From Flabesymbios commensalis (lineage: Eukaryota; Annelida; Polychaeta; Terebellida; Flabelligeridae), in the NCBI GenBank assembly GCA_964017125.1, contig OZ024904.1, forward strand, positions 5,058,454 through 5,122,453: 64,000 nt of DNA, given 5' to 3'. The notes under the pieces were generated by a model that saw nothing but the letters and a program-made list of their open reading frames with translations, was not told the origin of the DNA and did no database searches. Position 1 is the first letter of the stretch; each line of letters opens with the position of its first letter. Positions 36,930-48,929 of this stretch are shown here, one piece after another. The position numbers and the translations under genes are program-made.

Positions 36930-37184
36930 TTAAACCATAAGTGCTTCTTCAAGCTTGCCATATTTTGCTGCTCTACCATAGCGCTCATGAGACATCCACT
37001 TTTCTTTGCTGCGTAAAATATCACCCACTGTTGTGCGACTCACTGTTACGTCCCACTCTTTGGCAAAATGAGCGGCAATATCAGAGCACGTAGCTTTAGG
37101 ATGAGCGTCTTTGTAAACACAAATTTCTCGTTTTTTATCTCCATTGAGGTCAGTGCGTCGTCGTTTGCATGGATTGGAAGCCAT
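36930..37184 (-). CDS. CENP-B N-terminal-like HTH fragment (pogo/Tigger transposase)
   Basis: 84 residues starting MASNPCKRRRTDLNGDKK. The stretch from KRRRTDL through REICVYKDAHPKATCSDIA, then TVSRTTVGDILRSKEKW, matches the CENP-B/pogo-type helix-turn-helix: a basic start, then a helical repeat ending in a V/T-x-x-x-I-L-x-x-K-E-K-W signature. The frame stops at 36930 without the second HTH or a DDE catalytic core, so it is a truncated transposase remnant or one exon. It lies inside a possible TIR element (36644-38698). The ATG at 37184 is preferred over an upstream in-frame start because the family begins just before the KRRR motif. Confidence 0.65.
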   Translation of the reverse strand: MASNPCKRRRTDLNGDKKREICVYKDAHPKATCSDIAAHFAKEWDVTVSRTTVGDILRSKEKWMSHERYGRAAKYGKLEEALMV

Positions 37185-38077
37185 GGTGAAACTGAATGAC
37201 CACCATAAGCCTATTGTGTCTTTTATACACTTAATCTGATCATCACAGTAAAAGAACAAAGGAGTATTAATTGTTTTAATCTGTTTCAATTGTTAATTTA
37301 ACCGACTAATAATGATTTCATTTGGTAGTCTAAATGACTCCAAACAATATCACTCAACTCAGGTGTTGACAGATGGCCGTGATCAAATCTAACACATTTC
37401 ACTATGTATAGCACCGTGCATGTCATTCATCGGGCGGGTGGCTTACTGCTCCGACTTTCATGTTGCCAGAGGTGCGACTATTGTCTTCCTGTTATTGTAG
37501 GGCATTGCATACTGTTCTTTTCACAATGGTAAACCATTCAACGCTCAAATAGGTGTTGACACTTCCTGCGAACCTAAAGACAAGGTATTCACGGCTTAGA
37601 GTATAGGCCGAATCTATGAAATTGATGTCCTCAACGTAGATGACGGCATGAATAATTACAAAAATTGTTAGATATCTATAGATTTAGTTAACAAAATCAA
37701 ACATTTCGGTACTGATATCTACACCAGACATATTGAAGGTCAAATTAATTAATCTTTATCGGCTTAACTAGCGGCTATATACACACGAAATTAAACATTG
37801 TGCTAATCAGGCCTATGACTGTGCGAGATGATCTTATTACTGCCGTCAAGAAGTGTTATGTGGAACGAGCGGTTTCTCGTTTGTTGGGGGTACGGTGTCA
37901 AAGGCAGTGGCCCAGCACTAAACCAATGCTCACATCGTCAACATGTGTTTGCCGGGTTTTATTTGCTCATTACCCCCCCCCCCCCCCACTAATCCCTTAC
38001 ACGTTAGGTGCATTTAGCCAGCGTTGGGTAGATGTTTTGAAAAGGACATAAGCAATGCCACGATCACTATACAAATG

Positions 38078-38392
38078 AAATGAATCGGGCTTTATGCCAC
38101 CTTTGTGCACATATAGGCTAAACTGGGCCAGGAGAACCTCCTGAGGATGGTGAGATGATTGAGATGACATTGTCCTCCAGACACAGGATTCGAAATTCGA
38201 GCCCTGGTGGTCTGAGGCCGAGCACGCTACCTCTCGGTCACGGAGGCTCCCGCAATACTGACTTTCACACGTGGATGGGGAAGAAACATTTTTTGTTTCT
38301 TTCAAACCGCCGAGACCGGGAACCAAACCCCGAACTCTGGCGTGAAAGGAAGCGGTGCTAACCACTACCCTAGGGCCCCCGCCCACAATCAC
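38078..38392 (-). mobile_element. SINE A, most complete dimeric copy
   Basis: On the minus strand the first head reads ggccctagggtagtggttag then gggtttggttcccggtctc. A link gtttcttccccatcc leads to a second head, gaccgagaggtagcgtgctc then agggctcgaatttcgaat. It ends with the tail to gtgcacaaaggtggcataaa. Two tRNA-like promoters in tandem are clear. It is inserted in the putative pogo element. Confidence 0.85.
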
Positions 38393-38947
38393 TATACAAA
38401 CAAGTGGCGTTCACATAATTAGCGTGACTGACCGTGACAGAAAAATGAGACGCTTACGTCATGCATTGATTTAATCTTTTGTCACCTAGATTTGAAGACT
38501 GAGGCGGACAACGTGACGGAACAACGGGACACTTATTCATTGATTTAAACCTTTCGTCCCCGAAATTTGATGACGGAGGCGGACATCGGAATGACGGAAC
38601 ATAGAAGCAAAAATACATTGGGCAGATCCGTTCCCGTCAAAACCAAGACGGATGTAGAAGAAGACGGAACATCGGAGGACGGATCTCCGAGGCCTGTATC
38701 TTAGTGCTAAATACGCATCAGAAATAAATTATTTGACCCCGAAAACCATATGTTAGACACCAAAATCAAATCTATATGTCTAATAGGTATGACCCAGATT
38801 TTGAAAACGCAAAGCCAGTCTAATTAGTACATCCGACGGATTCTTAATCTAGATAGTCTTGAGCATCAACAAACGCTGAGAAATGATTGTTACCAGACAT
38901 TGCAAGGTTTTTTATATAAACGGCCTGTTGCTACCGGACTACTATGC

Positions 38948-39035
38948 TTCAGAGCGTCAATGGGTGTTGTGTCGTATTACTAAACTCAAAATAACTCAAT
39001 CAGTCACAGCAAACAGATACATCCAGTGTCACTTG
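38948..39035 (-). repeat. 88-bp piece of copy 1 in inverted orientation
   Basis: Reverse complement of 17105-17192 (from caagtgacactggatg to cgctctgaa), apparently without mismatches. In copy 1 this piece joins the two shared flanks directly. Confidence 0.93.
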
Positions 39036-39167
39036 GCTTGTCAACTCCCTGCTGATCAAGCCCCGCTGATCCTGTGTGAGGTTTTCAGACAATTATCCTT
39101 GTTTTACCACTATCAATGTGACAAGGCGATCATGTTAATATTTTTACAAAACATAAATCCAAATTTA

Positions 39168-39775
39168 AAGCGCTGAAAGTCAATATTAAAAAAAAAATTA
39201 ACACAGTTCGTAGACTGTAATTTTGCCGTTTCCTGTACATTTCTATGACTATGATTAGGCTAATGTCTGTTGACTTCATTTAGTACATCGGTCATCTGAT
39301 AACACTATATAAAATTAGAATAATCCTACCTTGTTGTGTGAAGGACTTATGAGGTCAAAAGAGCGAATGGGGTACTCTCACAAGTTACTTTTTTTTTTAC
39401 CCTTGTAATAACATAATCTTCATTATTATAGTTATAAACAATTTTAACACCACTCTGGCCACATTTCGTCGTTGGATATATTCAGAAAACGTAGACCCAC
39501 CCTTAGAGCGCTGAAAGTCGATATGTAAAAAATAAATAAACACAGTTCGTAGTATGTACAAGTTTCCATTTACTGTACATTTGTATGATTATGAGCATGC
39601 TTATGTCTGCTGACCTCATATGATAGAGCTGTTATCTGGTACAAATATGTCAAATTTGCATTAAGTGCGGATGAGGTATTCTTTCGACCACTTTGTATTA
39701 ACAAAATCTTATTTTTTATAATTATAAACAGATTTAATACTATTGTTGCCACATTGTGTCATTGAATACAATAAA
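39168..39775 (+). repeat. Two tandem units of a roughly 340-bp satellite, plus orientation
   Basis: Units start gcgctgaaagtc near 39168 and 39508 and share aaacacagttcgta, gtacatt, atgattatgagcatgc-like, atgtctgctgac and ataattataaaca. Confidence 0.8.
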
Positions 39776-39779
39776 AAAA

Positions 39780-41285
39780 GAAACATATATGATGTTCAGA
39801 TATTTTTTACAAAATAAATCGAAAAGGTGCTGAATTTTAAAATATTTTCACTGTTCACCAAGACGTAACATTCCCGACTCTTATTTGAACTAATCCTGTA
39901 ATAAATTCTCCAGTGATGAAATAGAAACTAGACGATTTTGAGGACATAATTAGGCCTTCATATTTTCAAGTCTAATATATTCACAGGTAAAAGCTAATAA
40001 AGCTAAATTGTAATATTAGCCAATTTGAGAAATTAAATATCCAATTCTAACAACACTTAAAAGAGTATCTGGTGCAGCAAGCCGAGGCATAATTGTGTTT
40101 GTCACAATGCCATCAGCCATGCAGCTTCGTATGGCATTACTTCTCTTCGTTTCTCAGAAATGTGTTATCTTTACATAATTCTTTTTCTTAGACAAAGCAA
40201 AGACAAATTGATAAACCTTTTGATATCTCCAATATCACCCCTAAGATTCTTTAATGCCTGGAATTGTTCAACATCTCGTGCAGCCTTAGATCAGTATCTG
40301 AGGTGGCATCAAGCAGCATTTGTGTGGGAGGACGTATCAATTAGGGTTAAACTAGTTGTGCTTGGTGCAGCATAATGCCAGTTCTTGAATATTTCATGTC
40401 ATAACTAAAATTAACTAAGATTTCAGTCCTCGCTCAAACACGTGTCGGGGCTAAACTAAAATCACCTGCAGAATATATTCCAGAAGCATATATATAGATA
40501 TACCAATGGTTCAATATATGTTTATCTCCTAAATGCGAGTATTTTATGTAGAATCATATTAACAGAACGTCCTGTTCTATTCACTTGGATAATTGGCACC
40601 ATACAGCACCAGCATTGCCGTTAACCAGAGACATTGCTAGCAAGCCCAGTGATTTAAAGTGAAATAAATGTGGGCCGAGTGTAGCATACCACTCAGCCAA
40701 CGATATAAGTACTACTACTACTATCTGCATTATGCTACTTCTCATTGAATTATGTTTTGCTGGTGTATACCTTACATTTATAATGATGCATCAGACATTA
40801 CTTTTTTCAGACGTTTTTCTCAATATGTGCCTTCGGAAGTTTATCAGGAGCAACGTCTTAAAACTTTAAACATTAGGAAAAGTCAGCGATTGTCCCCAGC
40901 TGTGTGCTGCGTGTGGGAAAGGACTTCATAAAATATACTTAGCTAGTATCATCAAATTTTATCATGTACTATTCTAGTATGAATATAAATATAATAAGTA
41001 ACAAAAAATTATCTGAAATATTACACAACACTTCAAATTATCAATTGTTTGGTTTGTGCATTGTACATAATTATTTATTATCAATGATTATGTATTTATC
41101 ATTTAGTATTCCAAGACACATATTAGAATAAAGTAATATGACCATGACAAGATTCCTTGTTCAAAACTATCAGTGGGACAAATCTATATCTGCTGCCCTT
41201 GAAACCCCTTCTAATAACTGAAATATTGTTAACAATCTAAGTATATCAGCCTGTGGTCCCACACAATCCACAAAACATTACTGAC
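39780..41285. other. Interior between inverted satellites, no gene seen
   Basis: AT-rich, with a small ACT run near 40710. Longest frames are below 75 codons and not recognisable. Confidence 0.55.
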
Positions 41286-41289
41286 GGAC

Positions 41290-41955
41290 GTAAGAATAAT
41301 GTCTTTAAAACACGTCCTGAATGGATTCAATGACAAAATGTGGGAAGAGTGGTAATAAAGCTGTTTATAACTATAACTAGTGAGAGTATCCCATTCGGAC
41401 ATTTTGATACGGTGGAATCAGATGACAGACATACAAAATGACAACAGCAGACATTATCATGCTCATAATCATACACATGCAGAGCAAACGAAAGAGTTAC
41501 ATTCTACAAACTTTGTGATTTTTTTTTTAATATTGATTTTCAGCGCTCTAAGGGGGGGCTCACGTTTTCTGAAAAATATCATAACTTCACCTATTTTTCG
41601 TTCGAAATGTATTTGATGACAAAATGTGGCAAGAGTAGTATTAAAGCTGTTTATAACTATAAAATAAAAGAATCTATTAATACAAGGGGTCGACAATGTA
41701 ACTATTAGTGAAAGTACCCCATCCAGACCTTTGACCTCATAAGTCCTTTCTGCAACAATTTATGGGACATAGTGGTATCAGATGAGTGAGTGACCAAATG
41801 AGGTAATCATACCTTTGCATGCTCAAAACCATGCAAATTTACCGGAAACGGAAATGTTACATCTGGAGAACAAAGCTACCTTTAATTTGGAATATTGACC
41901 TTATTGCGCGTAAAGGGTGGGTTTAATTTTTCTGAAATATTTCAAAACTTTAGTA
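41290..41955 (-). repeat. Two tandem units of the same satellite, inverted
   Basis: Reverse complements of the 39.2-kb units (facing gttataaacagcttt, gcatgctcataat-type and gattttcagcgctcta), so the 1.5 kb between lies in a 2.8-kb inverted-repeat structure. Confidence 0.8.
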
Positions 41956-42489
41956 ATATGTCATTCTGTATGTAATAAAAGAGAAATATCATTCACAATG
42001 ATTTGAAAAATTGTTTAAAATCTATGAGTTTTGAATTTTGAATTACCTGGTGTTTTAAAAAATGCAGTATTTTGGCTCGAGGGTACCCTTGAACATCCCT
42101 CATTTCAGGTACTTTGCTGCCACAGTAAAGTTCTACACCCATCCTAGTGATGTCCTAGGGATACTTTCCTGTCATAACAACCATTCAGACCTTTGCCACT
42201 TTTTGGGTCAAGTGAAGTGACACGTTACAGGACTAGGATCTCAGACTATGATGTTGGCCCAGTGTACGGCCGTCTCGACTGACTTGACCCTCTGAACACC
42301 ATTTACAATTAATAAATAAAATACAGATATCCAATAATGTTTCAATGACGGACCAGCAGTGAACCAACATTGGGTGTTTGAGCTGGACAGTAGAAACCTT
42401 TTAAATACCAGTATTAAAATAACACTTGTAATTACAGAGGGGAGAGTAACAGACAGAGTGAGAGATAGAGGAAGAATAAATGAATGAAT

Positions 42490-42585
42490 GAAAGAATGCA
42501 GTTTTAGGTCACTTTTGTGCACACATAAGCTAAACTGTGCCAGGAGAACCTCCTGGGGATGGTAAGATGCATGATATGACAGTGG
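42490..42585 (-). mobile_element. SINE A tail fragment
   Basis: Only the tail remains (ttttgtgcacacataagc, ccaggagaacctcctgggga). A degenerate minisatellite follows where the heads should be. Confidence 0.65.
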
Positions 42586-42599
42586 AGGAGAGAGAGGAG

Positions 42600-42915
42600 A
42601 AAGAGAGAAAGTTTAGTCGGAATTACAAAGTCGCAAATGTCGTAAAAGAGTCGCAAATGGTTGCAAATGGCGCAAATGTCGTGAACAGTTGTGAACGGTC
42701 GTATATTAATGGTAACAATTGGTCGCAAGTTTTTGCAAATGGTCACAAATGGTTGCAAGCGGTTGCAAACGGTCGCAAGCGGTCACGAATGATCGCAAAT
42801 GGCTGCCAAAGTCACAAATATCGTAAATGTCGCAAATGTCGCAAAAGTCGCAAATGTTGCAAATGTCTAAAATGCTGCAAATGTCGTAAATGTCGTAAAT
42901 GTCGCAAAAAAAGTT
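42600..42915 (+). repeat. Degenerate 9-10 bp minisatellite (AAATGTCGC)
   Basis: gtcgcaaatg and variants are repeated throughout, becoming a regular 9-bp aaatgtcgc array at 42810-42910. Produces a spurious Lys-Cys-Arg-rich ORF. Confidence 0.9.
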
Positions 42916-42959
42916 TTATTAGTGTGACTTGCCATAGCTGTCTCCAGTTATTGTTACAA

Positions 42960-43195
42960 TTGAAAATAATCGCTACCTTAAAGGTATAGTCAACTGTCAA
43001 AATACACTGGACAAGGGTGTCCCCAGAATGCAACAGTGGCCCCAGGACGTTGCACAATAACATATCACCCCACATCCACATTTATCAGCCAAGATAATAA
43101 TACTATATGCGTTTCATACACATCGCCGCATTAAGAGCAAGCTCCCAAATCATATAAACCCTATATACTTGAGCGACATCTATGAGGAAAAAATT
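42960..43195 (-). repeat. Dispersed repeat, ATAGATGTCGCTCAAGTATA end
   Basis: Reverse complement matches 62755-62936 in both ends (catagatgtcgctcaagtat and agttgactatacctttaa) and in gagcttgctcttaatg and tgaaacgcatat between them. Confidence 0.75.
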
Positions 43196-43199
43196 GACA

Positions 43200-43475
43200 A
43201 AAGCCACAAATTTAAATTAAATCAAATTAAATCACAAATCTCGTATATAACTCTTTCGTTTGCTCTGCATGTGTATGATTATGAGCATGCTAATGTCTGC
43301 TGTCGTCATTTTGTATATCTGTCATCTAATTCCACCGTATCAAAATGTCCGAATGGGATACTCTCACTAGTTACATTTTGTCGACCCTATGTGACTACAA
43401 AACCTTCATTTGTATAGTTATAAACAGCTTTATTACCACTCTTCCCACATTTTGTCATTGAATACATTCAGGACG
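43200..43475 (+). repeat. Fifth unit of the satellite, plus orientation
   Basis: Shares gtatgattatgagcatgc, taatgtctgctg, ctcactagttacattttgtc and tataaacagctttattacc with the 41.3-kb unit in reverse orientation; closest to it in sequence. Confidence 0.75.
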
Positions 43476-44049
43476 AAACACATGTGAGCTAGAGCACTGA
43501 TCGAACGTGTTTTAAAGAAATTATTCACCACCAGGTGGCATATAAAGTCTTACGTCAGTCAGTAATGTTTTGTGGATTGTGTGGGACCACAGAATGATTT
43601 AGGTGGGCTTTGTGTTGAGACACAAACGGTTGTGTTACCATGGGGGTCTGGAAACAGTTGACCTCCAGCATATTGACAGTGAGAGCTTTCCCAGCCAACT
43701 TGGCACACTCACCAAATGTTGGTTTAATGCCGGCCAGCGTCGCAGACGTTGGTCTAACATTAAAACAACATTGGGCCAATTTCTCGTTGGAGTGGTATCT
43801 TGTAATCAGTTCAGTCGCTGATATTAATGCCGTCAAAGTGTACCCTATAAGCTAATGTAGGCTTACACCTGACCGTCCCACGCCTGCCCATTTCACAGTT
43901 GTATGAATCTTTAAGTCTAGTCCCTTTTTAGGTGAACAGTGCTCACAACTATCAGCGAATACGCAATGATGACTCAATGTTTGTTAAGGTTGAGGCAGCG
44001 TCGCAAACAGAAGGACAGTGTCGCAGACGGTGGGCCAGCGTCACATACG

Positions 44050-44210
44050 TTAGTATTTCAAAAGTTAGACCATTTGACATGTAACGCAATTCTGAGAATA
44101 AACCGGAATGAAGTTAAATGGGTTTATACATGTTATAGAGGAGCGTCATAAATGGACATTTACTACATGTCAAATGGTCAAATGGTCAAACTTTTGAACT
44201 ATCCAATATT
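44050..44210. repeat. Inverted repeat, TTTCAAAAGTTAGACCATTTG
   Basis: caaaagttagaccatttgac at 44058 faces gtcaaatggtcaaacttttg ending near 44205, with an extra caaatggt repeat in the right arm. Confidence 0.65.
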
Positions 44211-44716
44211 TTTTACGAAATTTTCAGGATCGATGCCAAATGAGTATAAAATAGGGTTTACAAAATTTCATGAAAATCGCTTGAGAATTGACTGACCGGA
44301 TACCGAAAAGCAAACTTTCATTTTGGACCATTCCCCACCGTCGGACAGACTGTAGATTTAGGTCGTAATCCGGGTTATTCCTCAAAATCGGACAGACAGA
44401 CAAACAAACAAACAAACACGACCAAAACACAACCTCCTTTAACGGAGGTAATCAAACAAACCTGATTAGTGAAGTGGTGATAGTGAATTGCTGTAGAGAT
44501 CTGTTCAGCTGATGATTATTAACTTCAGAGTCTGTTTTCTGTTTATTTCTCGATGATGATACCCCTGGTATCACTGAGCGCTACAACCTCTTTATTTCAA
44601 ATATAGACTTCTTTATTCCTAATAAAATATGTATGTTGTGTAGCTCTGAATAGACAGTGTCAGTGTTGTGTAGTAGAATGATAGAGCACGAGTGACAGAG
44701 CGCGCACCTCCTCAGG

Positions 44717-44966
44717 TTAACCCTTTAAGTCCTCACGATGCATTAAAGCATAATTTTAAATCCCTGAAAACAGACTTTATTTTCCTACAACTAATGGTTT
44801 TAGAAAGAAAATTCCCATGAAACTACTTAACAAATACATGGCAATTTTTTCAATTTTTCACCCATTTCAAGTCATCTTCATCCACTGCAAGTCAAGAATT
44901 GCGACAGCAATTCGCGGCTTGTAGTGGATGAAGATGACAATGTAAAGTCAGGCTTGACAGGGTTAA
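44717..44966. mobile_element. TTAA MITE CCCTTTAAGTCCTC family with hairpin, copy 2
   Basis: Counterpart of 17523-17772, same TTAA flanks; the hairpin here is slightly better paired. Confidence 0.85.
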
Positions 44967-45194
44967 ATAACCAGCGGCTGTTGTGTATTTACCTGGTTAC
45001 CGCTGGTATTGATATTTTAAGGTTTTTTCTGGCATAGCGACAGTAGTTGTGGAGGGAAGGGGCAAATCGTGTGCACCTCTGCAGTTGTACAGCCAGTGTC
45101 TGTTGTGTAGTTACCGCTGCCATAGCATTCAGCTGACAAAAGCGGACTTTGGTGATCAAATGGTTCAATCTATTAGGCGAAGTAGATATAGAGC

Positions 45195-45567
45195 TTAAAG
45201 GGACTGGCCCAGGCTAAAATCATCAAAAAATCGGTGATTTTATTTCGGGTTCTTAATATGACCATATGATGTAAACATGTCCATAGACTTGAACTGCAAA
45301 TTTTTATAATTTTTGTGCTGCGCACTTACCAGTTAGACTAGATATAGAGACGAAATTCCCGCATTTCTTATTTTTGACATGGTTGTCAATAATTACAAAT
45401 CAGGAATTTCGTCTCTATATCTAGCCTAACTGGTGAATGCGCAGCACAAAAATTATAAAAATTTGCAGTTCTAGTCTTTGTACATGCTTACATCATATGG
45501 TCATATTAAGAACTCGAAATAAAATCACCGATTTTTGGATGATTTTAGCCTGGGCCATTCCTTTTAA
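45195..45567. mobile_element. TTAA MITE, AGGGACTGGCC family, copy-2-specific insertion
   Basis: 365-bp element with TTAA at 45195-45198 and 45564-45567. Copy 1 shows the intact empty site gagcTTAAtttgc at 18001-18004. The whole body is a long inverted repeat: the right half mirrors the left, with gagacgaaattcccg and its complement at the centre. Confidence 0.96.
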
Positions 45568-47600
45568 TTTGCAGAAAAACTTTTACCTTTTAGTGACTCT
45601 CACAACGGACATAGTATTGAAACAATACTATGTACAAGGGTTACACCTTAACTTACCGTACTCAGGCAATCAGAAATTCAATTATTCATCAACTGAAGAC
45701 CTATCGGGAATCAATAGCTGTTATGTCCTATTGCCTTCACAATGTTTGCACATTGTTGTTAGTTACATTAATTATTACATAATTGCTGTATTTTCGAGTT
45801 CATGATCAATTGAAGGCGGAAATAGTCCTAGGCCTACAATTAGATATTTTTATGCATCATTCGATTTTTTTATCAGCTTTAGCCGTGTCTATTTATATTA
45901 TTTCGTTAGCCATAATTATGTTAACGTTGTGGTATGATGTATGGATGATGCTGACCATTTACTGAAGGGGGACCGCCCGCTTTTCCGAAGGTCCATCGTT
46001 CCGAAGGTCCGTTGTTCCGAAGGTCCGATGTTCCGAAGGTCCGTTGCTCCGAAGGTCCGTTGTTCCGAAGGCTCATTGCTCCGAAGGTTCGTTACTCCGA
46101 AATTAGGGTTCATTGTTCCGAAAACAAGGTTCAATGTTCCGAAAAAGAATGAATTTATATGGAAAATGATTGTTTTTTTTGTTTTTAATCTGCGAAATAC
46201 TTTAATGTTTTTAGATCTGCATAAAGGTCGTGGGCGGATCCAAGATACAATTTTATAGGGGGAGCAGTGGCCTGAGACACGGCGGTACAACCCCAGTACA
46301 AATTGGCTAGATATGTGGGGCTCTAAGCAGGCTATTTCGGGGGCAAGTAACATTATAACATTATAACAATTTAGGCTGTTTTGAGGCCTACGTGTAGGGT
46401 GTATCAACTACTAAAACGACCATACAAAAAAACGGCCAATAATACCTACTATTTATGATTCAATTCATGCAATTTTCTGATTTTCTGTTTAAAGTCTTGG
46501 AATCTGCAGCACTGTGCTAAAGAGGGCATCATATTAACTAGCTTGAAGATAGAAATGTTTTGTTTTTATGCGTATTTATTTCTTCATCAAATCTTTTTTT
46601 TCACTATACCACGTACACAGGAGATAAATTGCTTAGCTCTCAGAATAGGCCTACTCTTGGATATTTCCACAAAATCGTAGTGATTTGCAATTTATGGTTT
46701 GAATTGCACAAATAGCGACAATCTTGGGTTTTACTTCTATTTTGTGGAAAATTATATAAATTTATTATTTGAGATTACACAAATGTCGGTCACCTTGTAT
46801 TTTATGCACAATACAATATTTAATGTGTTTTCTGGCCAGATTACCATGTCAGGCGTTCCATAAAACCCTATGGTAGACACCAAAATCACGAATCTGTAAC
46901 GATTCTGAACCAAATGATATCAATTTATTGTTTGACCTTGATCATATTGCGGCCATCTTGGATTTTACCCTCACTGGAATGTTCTAAATTACGTTCTGGC
47001 CATACCACTATGTCGGACGTATCAGGAAACCCCATGGTAGACACAAAAATCACGAATCTGCTACTATTCTGAATAAAATGATATCAATTTATTCTTTGAT
47101 TTTGAACATATGTCGGCCATCTTGGATTTTACCTTCAATGTAATGTCATAAAGTATTTCCTGGCCATACCACTATGTGCACCAACGCTGCCGCAAACTCA
47201 GCATCTGATGAGCCTCATTGATGAGCACATTTTTGCTGACGTGTTAAATTTCTTGTTTTGTTTATTTTATAATACACACTTCACCTCATATAAAATAAAG
47301 AATGAACATTGATTATTTCAGATTTCAAAACACGTGTTTTATTCGATTTGTAACAATTATCATGACGTATAGCGCTCATTATATCTTCCTATGAGAAGTA
47401 ATGAGATGTGCGCATGAATTTGTATGGTGAGAACCCGAGGGAGTTTGACAAATTAAAAAATAACATGTTGCCGCCGTCATTCACTAAGTGACACTGAGAC
47501 AATAAATTAGATAGTATATTTTATTTGTGAAAAAGGACTATCATAAATATAAACCAACAATACGGTTATAGTTCCTATAAAGACCTTATTCAACCCAACA

Positions 47601-48264
47601 AATGTGACATATTTCTTGTTGTTCTAATGTTTCTCGGTTATTATTGTAACCTTTGAGGTGTCAGCTTAATATTGAACCAATTTTGGAATTTCATCAGTTC
47701 AATGCCGGCTATTAATCTGAGTAACATTTTGTGTTTGACAAATTCTTCTAAATATATATTATTTGATAAAAGAGAGTGAATATAAACCGAATACATATAT
47801 TTCGATATATTATTTGGATGTTTTTCACTGAAAACGTAATGTTATTTAGATGTTTTTCACTGTGAACGTTATGTTTTGTAGATGTTTTTGACTGAACGTT
47901 ATGCTATTTAGATGTTTTCACTGCTAGGGTTACAATGTGACATATTTCTTGTAGTTCTAATGTTTCTCGGTTATTATTGTAACCTTTGAGGTGTCAGCTT
48001 AATATTGAACCAATTTTGGAATTTCATCAGTTCAATGCCGGCTATTAATCTGAGTAACATTTTGTGTTTGACAAACTCTTCTAAATATATATTATTTGAT
48101 AAAAGAGAGTGAATATAAACCGAATACATATATTTCGATATATTATTTGGATGTTTTTCACTGTAAACGTAATGTTATTTAGATGTTTTTCACTGTGAAC
48201 GTTATGTTTTGAAGATGTTTTTGACTGAACGTTATGCTATTTAGATGTTTTCACTGCTAGGGTT
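47601..48264 (+). repeat. 332-bp tandem duplication, copy 2 only
   Basis: aatgtgacatatttcttg begins at 47601 and again at 47933. Copy 1 has one unit (about 20038-20366). Each unit includes about four degenerate 33-bp repeats of gatgtttttcactgtgaacg. Confidence 0.92.
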
Positions 48265-48528
48265 ACAAAAAAGATGTAGGCCTATTGGTGATATTCTACT
48301 TCAGAAACATTAAATTAAAGTAGCTTGTATTTATTTGAGACATTCCACCTAGAAATTAAAGAGTACTTGAACCTTCAACAAACTATTGTTCTGAAACAAT
48401 CTATATGCATATTAAAATGCAAAAAGGCCATTTCTTTATATAAGCGAAGAGTTTATCATTTTTTTGTATTGATGAAAATAACCGTTCAAACCAAAAGGAA
48501 CAAAATTGCCCAGAATAAACTGTTTTAG

Positions 48529-48929
48529 GGATTGAAGTGTGGGACGTGATACAATGGATAAAGCTTAGAACTTTGCAATTAGCGGCTGCATGCCTGCCTT
48601 GTGAGTTAAAGGCTCGCTTGGTGCAGGATTTTCAGAGAAATATCATATTTCTCCTCTCTCCATGCTGGGACATTTATGTGTCAATGTTGTGCCCCCCCTC
48701 CAAGTGCTTCATTTCACTCAGGTGTGAATGAGTAGGCTTACCTGGTGGGATAGAGATGGAAGCTATATTATAAGATAATAAAATCAATACTAGCGGAAAC
48801 CGTTTGCAGTGATGTATGCTCCCTGGGGAGTTGAAATGTTACATTGATTAGGCCTAACAGGTCCAATGACCAGGCATAATATGATGTAAGTCGCCATGTA
48901 GCCTGCAGGCATATGACGAGCTGGATAGG
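48529..48929 (+). mobile_element. SINE B, older copy, copy 2
   Basis: Counterpart of 20650-21050. Confidence 0.75.

Larger units (their letters stand above)
36644..38698 (-). mobile_element. Putative pogo/Tigger-like DNA transposon remnant
   Basis: The left end reads TACAGAGAGACCTC and the right end, reverse complemented, reads TACAGGCCTCGGAG. Both are followed by GACGGA/TCCGTC-rich subterminal sequence. A TA target site and CAG termini are usual for this superfamily. The element holds the CENP-B-like fragment and has a dimeric SINE inserted at 38.08-38.39 kb. TIR similarity is partial, so the boundaries are tentative. Confidence 0.4.
34878..44384. other. Block present only in copy 2
   Basis: Copy 1 has 80 bp here (17111-17190); copy 2 has 9507 bp. 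Contents: Tigger end, pogo remnant, dimeric SINE, inverted 88-bp piece, inverted satellite units, minisatellite and dispersed GTTGGGCC repeats. No host gene was recognised. Confidence 0.9.

Noticed and set aside
42537-42989. 150-codon ORF with a Lys-Cys-Arg repeat
   Set aside because: It is a SINE tail read through a 9-bp minisatellite.
45916-46407. 163-codon minus-strand ORF, and similar frames at 18353-18623 and 21523-22118
   Set aside because: The repeated FGTTDLR- or CSEGSLFRR-type peptides are translations of the 16-bp foldback arrays.
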